A stretch of DNA of 64,000 nucleotides from Dicyema japonicum. Taxonomy: Eukaryota > Dicyemida > Rhombozoa > Dicyemidae. The stretch's first letter is position 1, and every line of letters starts with the position of its first letter. Position numbers and translations under genes: made by a program. Positions 9,111-19,899 of this stretch are shown in pieces. Where the stretch lies: contig RDEW01000020.1 in assembly GCA_011109175.1 (NCBI GenBank), positions 805,273 to 869,272 of the forward strand. Reading direction: 5' to 3'. The notes under the pieces are model-generated. The model saw only the letters and a list, made by a program, of their open reading frames with translations, ran no database searches and was not told the DNA's origin.

Positions 9111-10599
9111 TGAATCGATTTATTTAAATAAATTTTTTTAAGTTTAAAATTGGAAAATTACGTTTAAAGTGTTCCAAATAATAAGTTATGAAATAATAAT
9201 TTATGTAAAAGGGTTCCAGGAGCACGTTGAGGTGCAACCACTAAACAGTCTAATTATTTATTTAATTACTAAGCATAGATTTGTCGAGTAGGTTCATAAA
9301 GGTCGTTTTCTGTCGTCGTTTATTTAATTTTACCTTTAAAAACTGTCCTGGTTGTTAAGGGCGATGACCCCAATCGTTGCTTTTTTCATTTACTTTAGTC
9401 CGGTACCTCAGTCTCTTCTGTATATCGCGGATTCCTGTTGAATTTAACAACGTTTTGGTAGATTTCAACCAGTCGACCACTAGCTGCTTAAATTAGTACG
9501 ATCGATCCATTCATTTCAGTGCTCTTGCATTGATCTATTTTCTGGTATCCACGTGGGTTATTTCAAGGTCGATCGCAGAAATCTGGTCGTTTCTGATGAA
9601 TGTCTGAAGAAAAGTATCTCTCTTTACAGAGGGGACTACTGTGGAAGACTTTGTGTCAAATCTGCCAAAAATTCATTGACAAAAAAAGGTTCCTTACTTT
9701 TATAATCCCAGACTATCCTTATTCTCAATGTTGTGAAATCTACCAACGTTCTTTTTCGGTAATAACTTCCACGTGGTCTCCGCCGCTGGTTCGATATGCT
9801 CACAATGCTCAGAGTTGTCTAATATTCTGAGTTTAGGCATTTGGAGGACAGTTTGGACACAATTCAGTCAGATTCCCAGGTTGTGTAATTCCACTGTGGA
9901 GTGTTCTGTTCACCAAAGTTGTGTGCAAGCTATGACCGGCCTTGTGGTGGACTAGCATGGAAGTATCGACGCGGTACCGTCCTCTCTTTTAGTTGAAGTG
10001 AGTGGATGGAGCTTCTACTTCCCTTCCACCAAAGCTAAATCCTGGAAGTCCAAGAAAGAGTGTATTTTTAGGCGATAATACTTTTTAGAGCTGTTTCTTG
10101 AAGAACTTTTGTAAAATTTTTTTGATGTTGATTTGTTCACAGAGGAGGAAGTCGTCCCTTGTTGGAATCCTATCTTGAGTCTGAGTTGACTCCAGTAATT
10201 AATCAAGTTAAAAAAGAAAACACCGATTCCTGGTGGGTAGCTGATTTTTTGTAATTTAGAATCGATTTGGACACGTGTCGCAATCCAGAGTAAGGCCACA
10301 TTCATAATGACAATGAGACATTAAGTTTTCGAGATTGAACTACAATTGGTACGTTTGCCCTATAGTAGTCTTTCTAATCGGGATGAGATGCTCCCAAGCG
10401 GTAACCAATGGAAGAATTCACATGCCTCGACATTAACATCATTCAGAAAATTAGTAGTTTTCTTATTTCCTTTTTTTTATTTATTTAACATATAACCACA
10501 GGAGATCTGGATTCGTATCTATTTTTACCTCCCCCATCTTTAGAATTTTAGCGGAATTAGGTTTTTTCCAGTAAATCTTCCAAAAAATTGTTGGAGTTT
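9111..10599. other. Unresolved repeat-like DNA
   Basis: Contains a GGGTTCC..GAGCA motif shared with 288-320 and several short frames on both strands (9600-9955 forward, 10015-10305 reverse) that I cannot match to any family. The base composition and lack of long frames fit decayed repeats. Nothing is supported as a gene. Confidence 0.3.
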
Positions 10600-10790
10600 T
10601 CGAACCAACACCAATGTGCATATCTTTGTCCGGAGTCTCTCTTGAAAGTGATGCCAGGCTCAACGCTATTCCAAACGGAGTACTCAAAAGTTTTTTGACG
10701 ACTATTCGATTCAAGTCTGGGTCTCACTCGACTTGGACTAAAGATCTTTGTGTCAAACGAGTGCAGATGGGGTGATCACATTAACAGTTT
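10600..10790 (+). mobile_element. LINE family C, short internal fragment
   Basis: Reads ARLNAIPNGVL and then a VKR..G segment, aligned to SGAWLNALP..GL in family C. The same block is seen at 8500-8600 and 20030-20100. Too short and broken to code. Confidence 0.4.
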
Positions 10791-10799
10791 TTGACAACT

Positions 10800-12370
10800 G
10801 GTATGAAGTATGAAGAGGCTCAAAGTGAGGCGTTTAGTTTTCCTAATGTAAGCATTTAAGGCTGGATGATATCCACAGCAGATGAGTTAGATAGACCCAA
10901 ATTTCCTGAAGTAATGTAGTTTTGCTTAAATCGATATTTGGTGTAGAGACAACTCAGGTTTAATGGCATTTGTGGCGGTCCATTCATGCCTAAAGTCGTG
11001 AAGAATCAATATCAGTTTGCTGAGAATACAACAATCTGACGCTGGATGAGTTCGAGTATTGGATGATCAGGCATATCACACTTTTTGATAAATTTCAAGC
11101 TGAGCTCGAGAAAATGAATTGGATGGGATGATTCTGTGAGTCTCATGTGGGGGTGGAGTAGATTTCAGGCATCCGGTTATTTTTATGAGAGGAGTGTTCT
11201 GAATCGTCTAGATTTTTTGCGATTATTTGAAGAGATGCAACTTCCCAGCAAAAAACGGATTAGTTCATTGTTGTGTGAATGAAGTTTCTATAAGTGATAT
11301 GCTCTAAAGGAAGTGCCAGTAGTTTCTATCTTAAATTGACAGCGGTCAGTACTGAATAGGCTTATTGACGACTTTTCAAGGAAAGACTGAGGATATTTTG
11401 GTTCAACCAGTAGGAAATTTTGTAATATGTTTTCGGAGAACTGTAGAAGTGGTGGATGCATCACAGTGATGTGAAGCAATTACAACGTCATTGATATAAG
11501 AAAAAAGTATTGTATTTGGGTTTGTCGGTAAGCTTAATAAATATAAGGCAGGAGAAGGCAAGCCTTAAGGAGGACTTCATTGGGAAGGTATGGATAACGA
11601 GAGTAGGTTGATACAATAGAAGATCATCCAAGACAGTCAAAGAAGAAAGTGAGTAACTATATTTTCAAACGGGGGAGGATATCAGTCTCAAGGATTTTCT
11701 TGTTGAGAACGTGCCACAATTACTAGTCGAAAGCTTTGTTGATATCGATAGATGCAACAGCTCTTGAGGTTTGTGATTTTTATGACATTGGTGACGGTAA
11801 GAATTGAGTTGCTTTGAAGTGAAGATAACAAAGAGGAATGATAGCGGAATTCTTACAAATCATTGATACCGACCGATCCAAAATAAATGAACTGATGAGA
11901 TTGATTAGTGCGAGAATTTTATTCAGGCATAGATTTTGAGTGACTTTTAAAATTGAATTCCATAACACGATAAGTTTGGAATTTTTCTCGATATGAGGTA
12001 TCCGACAACAAAGGTTTTTTGAGGTATGAAGGTGACTGATCTTGGTGTAATGACTCATGAGTGGGTTGGTGTGATTGAGGAAAGATTTCACTTATTTGTT
12101 TTTAGATAGTCCAGTGCCATCAATCGATAAACCTGTACAGCAACATCAAAAATGTAAAAGGAAGCAAGGTCTTTGAAGTTCGGTGAAATGTCAGTGTCCA
12201 AGTCGAGAGATATAACGAATGTGCTAGAATAACCTGGTCATCAATACAGAATCTGGAGATCACGTTGGTTCGGCTTGTTAGAAGCAAATCAAGTAATATG
12301 ATGAGTGTTGAAGTCTCCACAAAATGGTGTGTTCCATTAAGAAAAGAGTATAAGGTTTGGTGTGTAGTCA
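10800..12370 (-). mobile_element. LINE family B, RT-containing degraded copy
   Basis: On the reverse strand an RT motif A is visible near 11745 (VASIDINKAFD), a decayed motif C near 11480 (frame-shifted remnant of YADD..IASHH reading YINDVVIASHH), and a KSSISLFSTDRCQFK block near 11350-11400 that follows the palm in family B. Frameshifts and stops separate them. A CR1/Jockey-type element is the best description. Confidence 0.5.
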
Positions 12371-12379
12371 TTCAGACGA

Positions 12380-12770
12380 GGCAGAAGAAATATATGCTGG
12401 AAATGTTGAATAAAGTTTGCTTGATCTTCACTTGAAGTTCTTTGGTCAACGAATTCCAATTACTTGAGTTGATTTCGGTGGTGTGTCCAGGTTTTCTACT
12501 TTTCTCTAAAAATTCCCCAAGTTTCAGAGATGTAAGTTAGGACTGGGAGAACGAATGAGTTGTAAAGTCTCGTTTTTGTTCTGAGATATTTTTCTTTCGG
12601 AAATAATGACATTTTCCTTAATGTGGCCGTCGCTAAAACCTTTCTGTGTATTTATCTTCTAAGTCTCCCAATATTGATCCTAGCTTCATCCTGCGTCTTA
12701 CATCGCGAAAAAAATGATAGGAGAAAAAGGAGATGGATTATTGAGCGTATTTTTTGGGGTAGACGATATT
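12380..12770 (-). mobile_element. RTE-type LINE (family A), C-terminal fragment
   Basis: Reverse strand reads INIGRLRR, then KVLATATLRKM and TRLYNSFVLPVLTYISETW, equivalent to the segment GVAMRKLKK..IRMYNAFVKPVLTYNAGTW in the intact copy at 15.6-17.2 kb. Inserted among family B and SINE1 pieces. Confidence 0.55.
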
Positions 12771-13079
12771 AATTAGAGGTTTTCTTGTTTTATGAGTCAG
12801 TTTATGCCTTGCTCTCTTCGTTAGCTTCCTCATCCTTAAAGTTCTTGTACTCTAAAATTAGTCGAGGATTAGAATTTTTCAAATTTTATAGTTTTTAAAT
12901 ATTTTCAACAATCTGCCTTTCTTTGCTCAGAATATCATTTGTCCCCTTCTGAACTGCAAACCTGACTTCTCCGTGATCTTTTCCGAGGGTAACTTAGTCT
13001 GAATATACGCGTCATTAACTTAAGATCTTCTTTCGATGTCAAGTAGCTGCTTGAAATGTGAAATGGTGACGAGTGGCAC

Positions 13080-13262
13080 AGTCATCAGTGAATACTTTAC
13101 AGCGGAATAGGATCGTCCACAAAAGACTCACACATAGCAAAAATAAAAGTTAAAGAACATTGCTTGGTGTCCTCACTTTCGACAATTAGTCAGTATAACT
13201 GTTCTTTACTCTAATGAAGTGTGTGTCCGGCCTATGCGGAAATATAAATACTACGACTCCTA
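13080..13262 (+). mobile_element. SINE1 copy, head missing
   Basis: Carries the SINE1 body (GTCATCAGTGAATAC..GGATCGTC..GACTCACACATAGCAAAAA) and the 3' end GTGTGTCCGGCCTATGCGG followed by AAATATAAATACTACGACTC. The left limit is not clear. A comparison with 54.7-55.0 and 62.0-62.3 kb defines the family. Confidence 0.6.
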
Positions 13263-13559
13263 AAATCCTTTGAACTTTTGGCTGGAAGAGATCCTACGTA
13301 TATTGACCCTTCCTTCGTTCAGAATTTCGAGTTTTCATATATCTCCCCAAGATAGCCACCACCTCTATGTTTGCTGGAAGAAGGAAGACGAGGGCTTTTA
13401 TACAAAATGAAACTGGTATATATTTCCCGAATAGAGGCTGAGAAGGAAGAAATACACCAAGACTCCCAGGACAGGGTCACGTTCCAGGCTGTTATGGTGG
13501 ATCAATTGGAGGAATAAGCGAGAAATCTCCTCACTTATTCAAGTAGCTAAGGCGTCTGG

Positions 13560-13770
13560 TTGCTCTCAATAGTTTACGTAGAGTGGCCGTAAATTTTCTA
13601 GTGGTCCTACTTTCTTTTTTGGTTTTTGAGTAAGAATTAAGAATCCTTTTGCCGGCGGTAATGACTTATTTGTGAGGAACTTGTTGTTTAGGATGTTTGG
13701 GATTATGGTAAAGGTACTCTGATACATATTGTAGCAGTATCTGGCAGATGTCACCGGATCCTGCATAAAT
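13560..13770 (-). mobile_element. RTE-type LINE (family A), RT fragment
   Basis: Reverse strand reads LNNKFLTNKSLPPAKGFLI, then LTQKPKKKVGPLENLRPL, matching FNKVFETHSLLKLGDGILI / FLHKPGKSKGPIKNLRPVIL of the copy at 25.1-27.3 kb (RT motif 1-2 region). Isolated fragment. Confidence 0.5.
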
Positions 13771-14206
13771 CAATATTCACCAAGCAGAAATTGTATTCTT
13801 CCTGTCGAAAGAAATTTAATTAAACGCTACATTTATTAAGTTCTACATTTATTAATTCTCTCCCACGATGTGGATTAAAAGGCACTCACTATCTTTTTTC
13901 TCGACTATTACTCCACCTTTAGCTATTAAAAATCCGATGGCACGTAGGAAGGAAAGCTATTTGAGTCCTATGAGGTTTCGGTTGCTACTATACCTTATGA
14001 ATGGAGATCAACATAAAAGTTAAAAATACTATGAGAACATTTAATTTGCTGTTCCGGCAAGTCAACCAAAAGGATGCTTCAAATGGTGATCCTAACCTAT
14101 AACAGGAATATTAAAGACTGTAATTTTTCGTATATAAAACATTTTTAAAATTAAATAATAAATAATCAGTTTGGTAACAAGTTACAATTCTTTCAAAATC
14201 TATAAG

Positions 14207-14640
14207 TCAACCTAAATACAACATAGCTCTAAAAAATCTCCTTTCTCTGTGTTCCTCCCAAGAACCGACGCACTTCATCCATGAATGAGACACTTTTCGT
14301 AATTTCGGAGATGGCAATCGGACTCCGGTTCTCCTAACAAGTTCCTCGAACAGAGTTGGCATAAGAACCTTTGTATGGCCCTCATGACTGTTTCTTGGAA
14401 AGAATTGATTTTCTTTAGGTTCGTATAGGATAGGTTTGTGCCCCATTCCGCACAGCAGTTGATTGTCGGTTGAATGTATTGCGTATAAAGGTAGTTTAAT
14501 GTTGAATATAACAGTTTTCGTTAGGAGGAAGAAATGACGTTGCTGACATGCTTGCTCTAAGTCATAAGGGGTCGTATGTGATTTCCAGTATTTTGTAGAA
14601 TTCGTGAGGGGATTGACATTGCATAAAGGGCAGAAGAGTT
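14207..14640 (-). mobile_element. Open frame of unknown origin fused to LINE family B
   Basis: The reverse strand is open for 192 codons from 14785 to 14207. Its first third is family B C-terminus (MRLDSRSRKYGSEKSVSRPV). The rest reads KLFCPLCNVNPL, PFRNSHEGH-like and TLFEELVRRTGVRLPSPKL segments that I do not recognise. A CPLC..H-like pattern suggests another LINE C-terminus (zinc knuckle). I treat the fusion as a repeat junction and not a gene. Confidence 0.35.
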
Positions 14641-14649
14641 TATTAGTCC

Positions 14650-15110
14650 TCATAACCCAACAGCTTATGTTGTCCAGAGACCTCATCTTTGCAATGTGTT
14701 TTTCCCTTGTGACTACGCATGAACGTACAGGACGACTGACTGATTTTTCAGAGCCATATTTTCGTGATCTGGAGTCTAGTCTCATGTGGCCTCGAGAGAT
14801 TGATTTCAGACCTTCGAGGCATACACGTCCCCTTCGTCCAAAGCTTGAGCTTCCATGGGATCTCCAATTGAAATATTTTTCTCGACAGAATCTTCATGAG
14901 ACTGAGTCAAAAGCTTTGTGTATATCGATCGAGCAGAGCACTGTTTTGAAATGTCTCAGCCTGTTTGCAAATCCGACCCGAATGAAGTCGGTCAATGTTT
15001 GTTAGTATGTAGACGTGGATCTCTCATATTTAAATCCGTGTTGAAAAAACTTCTCTGTAAAAATTCTTCTGTTCTCTCGAGCAAAAGCCTCTCCAGGTTT
15101 TAACATGGAA
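14650..15110 (-). mobile_element. LINE family B, RT/C-terminus chimera
   Basis: Right part (14790-15060) is the RT segment seen also at 51440-51700: the complement encodes IDIHKAFDS-like motif A and LKLW..FLSGR. It is joined at 14785 directly to the C-terminal MRLDSRSRK block, so the middle of the element has been lost. Confidence 0.5.
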
Positions 15111-15179
15111 CATAGTAGTGGCACCGGTCTAAAGACGTTTTTAGTTAAAAAAGTAATTTTTTAAATAATTTACTACGAT

Positions 15180-15545
15180 CTGGCGACGGGAAGAGGCCGG
15201 ATGGAATGACGTTATTCCCATACTCCCACGGAAAATCACTCGTCTGGGACGCCTTCTCAGGAGCCAGATTACTGACGGCGACGCACTCTCCTGGAGACGC
15301 AGCCGACCAGGCGGAGGTCAAGAAGATCCATAAGTACGAATCCTTCGGAGACCATCACCATTTCTCCCCCATTGCTGTGGATACAACTTGAACTGTAGGC
15401 GCGAAGACGGACGCCTTTCTCCACAGCATTGGAAGCAAACTCGCCTCAAAAAGGTGCGAGCCACGAGAGGGACTCTGGTTGAAGCAGAGGCTCGAAATGG
15501 CGATTATCAGAGGTAACGCCTTCGCCATTCTGTCGTCCTAATTAT
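15180..15545 (+). mobile_element. LINE family C variant, GC-rich nuclease-like C-terminus
   Basis: Reads GDGKRPDGMTLFPYSHGKSL, VWDAFSGARL, AEVKKIHKYESFGD, FSPIAVDTT, then after one TGA stop VGAKTDAFLHSIGSKL and LWLKQRLEMAIIRGNAFAI. This is the cleanest copy of the KRPDG / VWDA / KY / F.P.AVET block in the window. It has a single stop and is much richer in G+C than its surroundings, so it is younger or came from a different subfamily than the other copies. Confidence 0.65.
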
Positions 15546-15617
15546 TGTCTAAATTAATTTATTTATAGATTAAAATTAACATTTACTACGATTAACTTTA
15601 TTAATTTTTTGAATTTT

Positions 15618-17240
15618 TTTATCTTATTATTATTACAGCACTTATCGCCTTGCCATAATAGTTATAGCAAAGCATGTGCAATACAAGAAACAATGTTATT
15701 AGTTAGCCTCTTCCATCCTCCACGGTTACACGCAGTCGATCTCAGCATGTCCAGATCGTCTCCCGTCTTTAGGCATTTCTTCATCCTTTGGAGGTCTTTG
15801 TGCAGCATGATAGGTAGGGTCATCCTTGGTCTGCCACGGAAGCATTTGCCCTCGAACATGAAATGGTCCTCCATCGCCACATTAGCCGGGGCAGCAAGAT
15901 CCATGCGTAGTACGTGACCAAACAGTCTCCACCGGGCGTCAGTGATATCCAGGCTTAGAGGCCTACTCTTGCATTTTTTGTAAATACCGGTATTCGAGAT
16001 TCTGGCTGGCCACTGCATGCCAAATAATACTCTAAGCTGTTTTCTGTGGAACCCATCGAGAGCCATTGATTCCGCACCTGTACAGGCCCAAGTACCAGCA
16101 TTGTATGTCAGTACCGGTTTCACAAATGCATTGTACATGCGTATCCGCAGATTGACATCTAGTCCTTTCAGCCATCCCTTTTTGAGTTTTCGCATTGCTA
16201 CTCCTGCAAGTGTTTTCCTTTTGATGATGTCTTCTGTGTCCCCCAGTAGGGATCCAAGCTTATTAACATGTCGCCAACGTTCATTAAGGATGTTGTCCAT
16301 TCTTTTGATTTCCGTGATTTCCGTTTTGGCCCGGTTAACGATGAGGAACCATTCCCCCAGTTTGTCCGGTGCATTTTCCAGCAGATGTGTGAGAGCTTCT
16401 GTATCCTCGGATATAAAATCCACATCATCCGCGTATACGACTTCGTTTATTTTTCCTTCATAGCAAGTTCTTAGATCCTTTAGTGCAGCTTCGAGATATA
16501 TCACAAATAGTAAGGGGGAGAGGGAGTCTCCCTGAGGAGTGCCGATTGTAGTTTTGAATGGTCGGGATAGAGTTCTCCCAATTCGGACTGACAGTTCAGT
16601 ACTTGAGAGAAGTACTCTGATTATCCGTAGCAATGATTGGTCCACAAATTGATGAAGGACAACCATTAGCTTGTGTCGGCTAATGGTGTCGAAAGCTCTT
16701 GACATATCGATCCCCAGGATGGTCGTGGCATTTTTGTATCTTTGAGCCGTTGCACACCGCCACCTGTGGCTCCACAGAATGTCCGCTGTCGACCTTCCTT
16801 CACGAAATCCACTATGGCATGCTGATAGGTAATTTCCTGCAGGATGTTTTAAGCGGTCCAAAGCAACAGATGCGAGAACTTTTGGTAATGTGTTTAACAA
16901 TATGACTGGGTGTAGGCTTTCTAGTGGTCCCTTTGGTTTGTTAGGCTTTTGTATAGGTATCAATGTCCCTTTCCCCAGTGGTAGGACAGAGTTGGATGTA
17001 AACATTCCATTTAACAATGTCGCAATGGTTTCGAATAGACGCATAGGTCCATATTTCAGCAGTTCGGGAGGGATGTTGTCTGGTCCAGCGCTCCTGTGAT
17101 TCTTCAGCTTGCTGCACGCACTCTGAACTTCCTTAGATGTGATAATTGTTTCCAGCATCCGCGGTTCTCCGATGAAAGGGACCAGTTCTTGGCCGTTCGC
17201 ATTGAACAGTTTTTCAAAATGGGCAGCAATCTTTTTATCT
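15618..17240 (-). mobile_element. RTE-type LINE (family A), 5'-truncated with intact RT
   Basis: The ORF runs from ATG 17158 (in frame upstream to about 17234, KIAAHFEKLFNANGQ) down to a stop at 15662 without interruption. RT landmarks are all present: ..RSAGPDNIPPELL near the start, GFREGRSTADILW, motif A ILGIDMSRAFDTI, motif B GTPQGDSLSPLLFVIYLEA, motif C VVYADDVDFI, then LGSLLGD and PVLTYNAGTW. The C-terminus FRGRPRMTLP..DL..DDL..LR..A..RGGWKRL is typical of RTE elements. The N-terminal APE endonuclease is missing. The 3' end (reverse strand, about 15690 to 15618) has the family tail GCACATGC..CTATAACTATTATGGC and ends in (TAA)n. All catalytic residues are intact, so this copy was recently active or is still able to make RT, though without its own endonuclease. 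Confidence 0.85.
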
Positions 17241-17264
17241 TATCTACAAATAGATAAAAAGATT
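17228..17264. repeat. 13-bp inverted repeat at RTE head-to-head junction
   Basis: AATCTTTTTATCT at 17228-17240 and its exact complement AGATAAAAAGATT at 17252-17264, with an 11-nt loop. It sits precisely where the reverse-strand RTE copy ends and a forward-strand RTE copy begins. Confidence 0.85.
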
Positions 17265-17835
17265 TTTTGGTTGAGGTGGTGACGTCCCTTTTGAAAAGTA
17301 TGTCTGAAAAACACGAAAATTGCAACCTAAATGAATTCTCTCTTTTAACGTTCAATGTCAAAGGACTCTCTAGTGCATGGAAAAAGAAAAGAACTTTTAA
17401 CGTTCAATGTCAAAGGACTCTCTAGTGCATGGAAAAGAAAAGAACCTTTCAAAATACAAGATATCAATCGGATGTCTCTAAGAGACAAAAATATCGAAGG
17501 AGTTTGAAATCTTATACAAGAGAACAGGAACTGAGCCAATATCATGTGAGATTACTGATTCAAGATGGAGGCTCTTTGAACACATACTCCGCCACGATAT
17601 GGGGACCCCTGCCAACATAGCAATGGAGGAGTATTTTGTCTTAGAAGCTTCTCGTTTCCGCGGCCAGCCGAGGACAACACTGCCGGTTATTCTAGATGAA
17701 GATCTCAGGATACGCTACGGAACATGGCAACGGATCGAAAAAGATGGGGGACGTTAATTAGATTGTTAACTTTTCGTGTTGCACATGCTTTGTCATGATC
17801 TTGGCATCGCGTACGTGCCTATAATAATAATATCT
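17265..17835 (+). mobile_element. RTE-type LINE (family A), 5' end fused to 3' end
   Basis: Starts with MSEKHENCNLNEFSLLTFNV at 17301, whose LLTFNVKGLSSAW resembles the start of an APE endonuclease, the only RTE N-terminus in the window. A 52-bp segment is duplicated (17342 and 17394). At about 17535 it jumps to the C-terminus (SRWRLFEHILRHDMGTPANI, then FRGQPRTTLPVILDEDL) and ends with the TAATAATAATATC tail near 17830. Most of the APE and all of the RT are deleted. Confidence 0.7.
17342..17446. repeat. 52-bp direct duplication
   Basis: The block starting CTTTTAACGTTCAATGTCAA occurs at 17342 and 17394 with one A difference. It interrupts the RTE N-terminal frame. No N marks the join. Confidence 0.9.
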
Positions 17836-17839
17836 ACAA

Positions 17840-18340
17840 ATACTCCACGTTTTGATTACTGTTCGTGGTTAAACAGCTTAATATCTTTAATCTAACTCGA
17901 AATAGTGATGAATCTATTAATTTTTTAAAAGAAAATGGATTATTCTTAATAAAAGATATTTTGAATGGTATTGTCTATTTAATTAGCGATAGGCTGCAAA
18001 GGAATGGTCGTAGAAATATAGAAAGTATATTTTCTAACGAAAAAAATAATTGTGGACGATTATTCACACAGCAATAGACTTTGTGCGGAATTTGCAGGGA
18101 AACTAAAGAATGTTTCCTCATGAAAATTCCAGATCGCTCCATGAATACACTTACAAAGCGATAATCGACAATGTGGAAGTTGGCTCAACACTTATATCAG
18201 ATTATTGGCGATGATATTCTACCAACAATCTTCAAGATATAGGTTTTGTACACACTCAATCATCTTATAACTTTATTGACATGTGTACTGGGGACCATAC
18301 ATAACATATAGAAAGGTTCTAATCCCATCAACAATATTGC
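17840..18340 (+). pseudogene. Merlin/IS1016-like (ISXO2-type) transposase remnant
   Basis: The first 70 codons (17865-18074) read VKQLNIFNLTRNSDESINFL and KENGLF. Further on come FLMKIPDRSMNTL, then with one frameshift NVEVGSTLISDYWR, FVHTQSSYNFIDMCTGDHT and HIERF. The order ..PDR...TL..I.......G..I.SD.W..Y........H..VNHS.NFVD..TG.HT..IE is that of ISXO2/Merlin DDE transposases. Stops and frameshifts mean it is dead. A cut-and-paste DNA transposon of this type is otherwise not seen in the window. Confidence 0.5.
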
Positions 18341-18599
18341 AAAATGTGTGGTGGTGCTAAATGACGGAACAAAAGGGAATAGGAACATCACATCATAATC
18401 TAGACACATATTTCGGTCCCAATCCAACCATAACTCTAACCCAAGCCTAATCTCTAGCCACGAATTCGACGTAATATTAATACGGAATTTCCTGTCATTA
18501 TTACTAAATATTAATTATAAAAACTAAAATATTTATTATTAAATTTTTGAATAAACTGGTAGAGAACACTAGGGTCCAAATAAAAGTGGTGTGTGAAAA

Positions 18600-18945
18600 T
18601 ATAAGCCGCGTGGCGCCATGTTGTGCTGCGTGGTTAATTTGTTGAAGTTCTATGCTTGCTTGTCTTTTCCTCCTCTCTCTTCCTACTAGACTGGCGTCAT
18701 GTGATCCACCCGTCTAGGTGGCCCCCAGTGCCAGGCCGGCACAAAAAAGGATCATTTGCTCTCCCCCACTCCACTGGAGGGGTTTCCACAACTGCATGTA
18801 ATGTATGTCCTACCTTTTATGCTGATTCCGGATAGACTCTGTTTCTGTAGAAGTGGAAACTGGATACACTTAATTAGTTGTTTACTTTAACTTCTTTCTC
18901 GGTGTATCCGGGGTTAATAAATAAAATAAATAATAAAGGTGTTAT
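18600..18945 (+). mobile_element. SINE2 copy
   Basis: Head has box A-like CGTGGCGCCATGTTG and a weak box B. The body has CTCCACTGGAGGGG, and the 3' end reads TTAACTTCTTTCTCGGTGTA then TCCGGGGTTAATAAATAAA. The same body and end occur at 34.2-34.5 kb and the same end at 58.8 kb. Confidence 0.65.
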
Positions 18946-19060
18946 CCGAACCTCGGTGATAGTCAAGCACAATAAGCCGGACATTGTGGTACACGATAAG
19001 GAGTATGGCCAACTCCTTATCATAAAGAAATGTGATTTGACGTAAGGTTAACTTTTAAAT
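18946..19060 (+). mobile_element. LINE family G, nuclease-start fragment
   Basis: Reads VIRTSVIVKHNKPDIVVHDK and EYGQLLIIKKCDLT. K-P-D-I-V..D.....I-I-(E)V is the start of a PD-(D/E)XK nuclease-like domain as in R2-type LINE C-termini. The same block, longer, lies at 40.8-41.2 kb. It abuts the SINE2 3' end. Confidence 0.5.
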
Positions 19061-19899
19061 AATATTCTCTGAAAATTCCAACTATAATGGTATTTTCATT
19101 ATTCCATCTTTATCTGTGGTTCTCGTAAAATTACTTTCTCAATCACTGAAAAAATAGTACTCAGAAATCAAAAACTCTTATTATATTACTGCCACTAAAA
19201 ATTTCAGTCGACATACAACGTAAAACAAAGTTAAATTTATTGAATAAATTGAACTCTAATATTTTTTTCGACATAATTTTCATTGTGGTTATTTCATCTA
19301 TGACGATATGAAAAACAAACCAACTAACCATGTAAACTGACGTATTTCAGTACATTTTCTGAGAAATAAATCATGACTGCAACGTATTGCCAGGGAGAAG
19401 GAATGTCTCCCGGAAGAACGAATTATGTCCTCTCTGGAGATTGAAGCAGTTCGCTATTTTTGCACAAATTCTTTTACTAATTATACGAGAATTAATATTA
19501 GCTTATTTCAAAGCCAGTCTCTTAAAGTTCCCGGTTGAATGTCATTTTTGTATCTCTAAAAGACATGAGCGTCACCTTAACAGATGAAACACGCGTCACC
19601 GCACTGATTTTTCTTGGATAGAGTATAACTCGGGTCATCCATGGAATAATTATAGGTTGAGAAATATACAAATATAACAGAAAAAATAAAAATATTTCAT
19701 ATCAAAATTGAAAACATGTTTATCTCTTCCCGACCACGATCGAACATCTTACAAATGTTAAATTTGACGACCAAGGGTAGGACCAAGCAACCTTACTCGT
19801 TCGCTTTGTGGACTGAGAATCCCCTCACCAACGGATTTACACGCCATGCATATCTATCCTCCTTGTGCTTCAATTAAGTGTTGATCAAGATAATTTTTC
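19061..19899. other. AT-rich, no assignable gene
   Basis: A 66-codon frame at 19387-19587 (LWRLKQFAIFAQILLLII... and a C-terminal CHFCISKRHERHLNR) and an overlapping frame RIAREKECLPEERIMSSLEI at 19384 are visible but match nothing I know. No tiny-intron splice pattern could be found. Confidence 0.3.
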
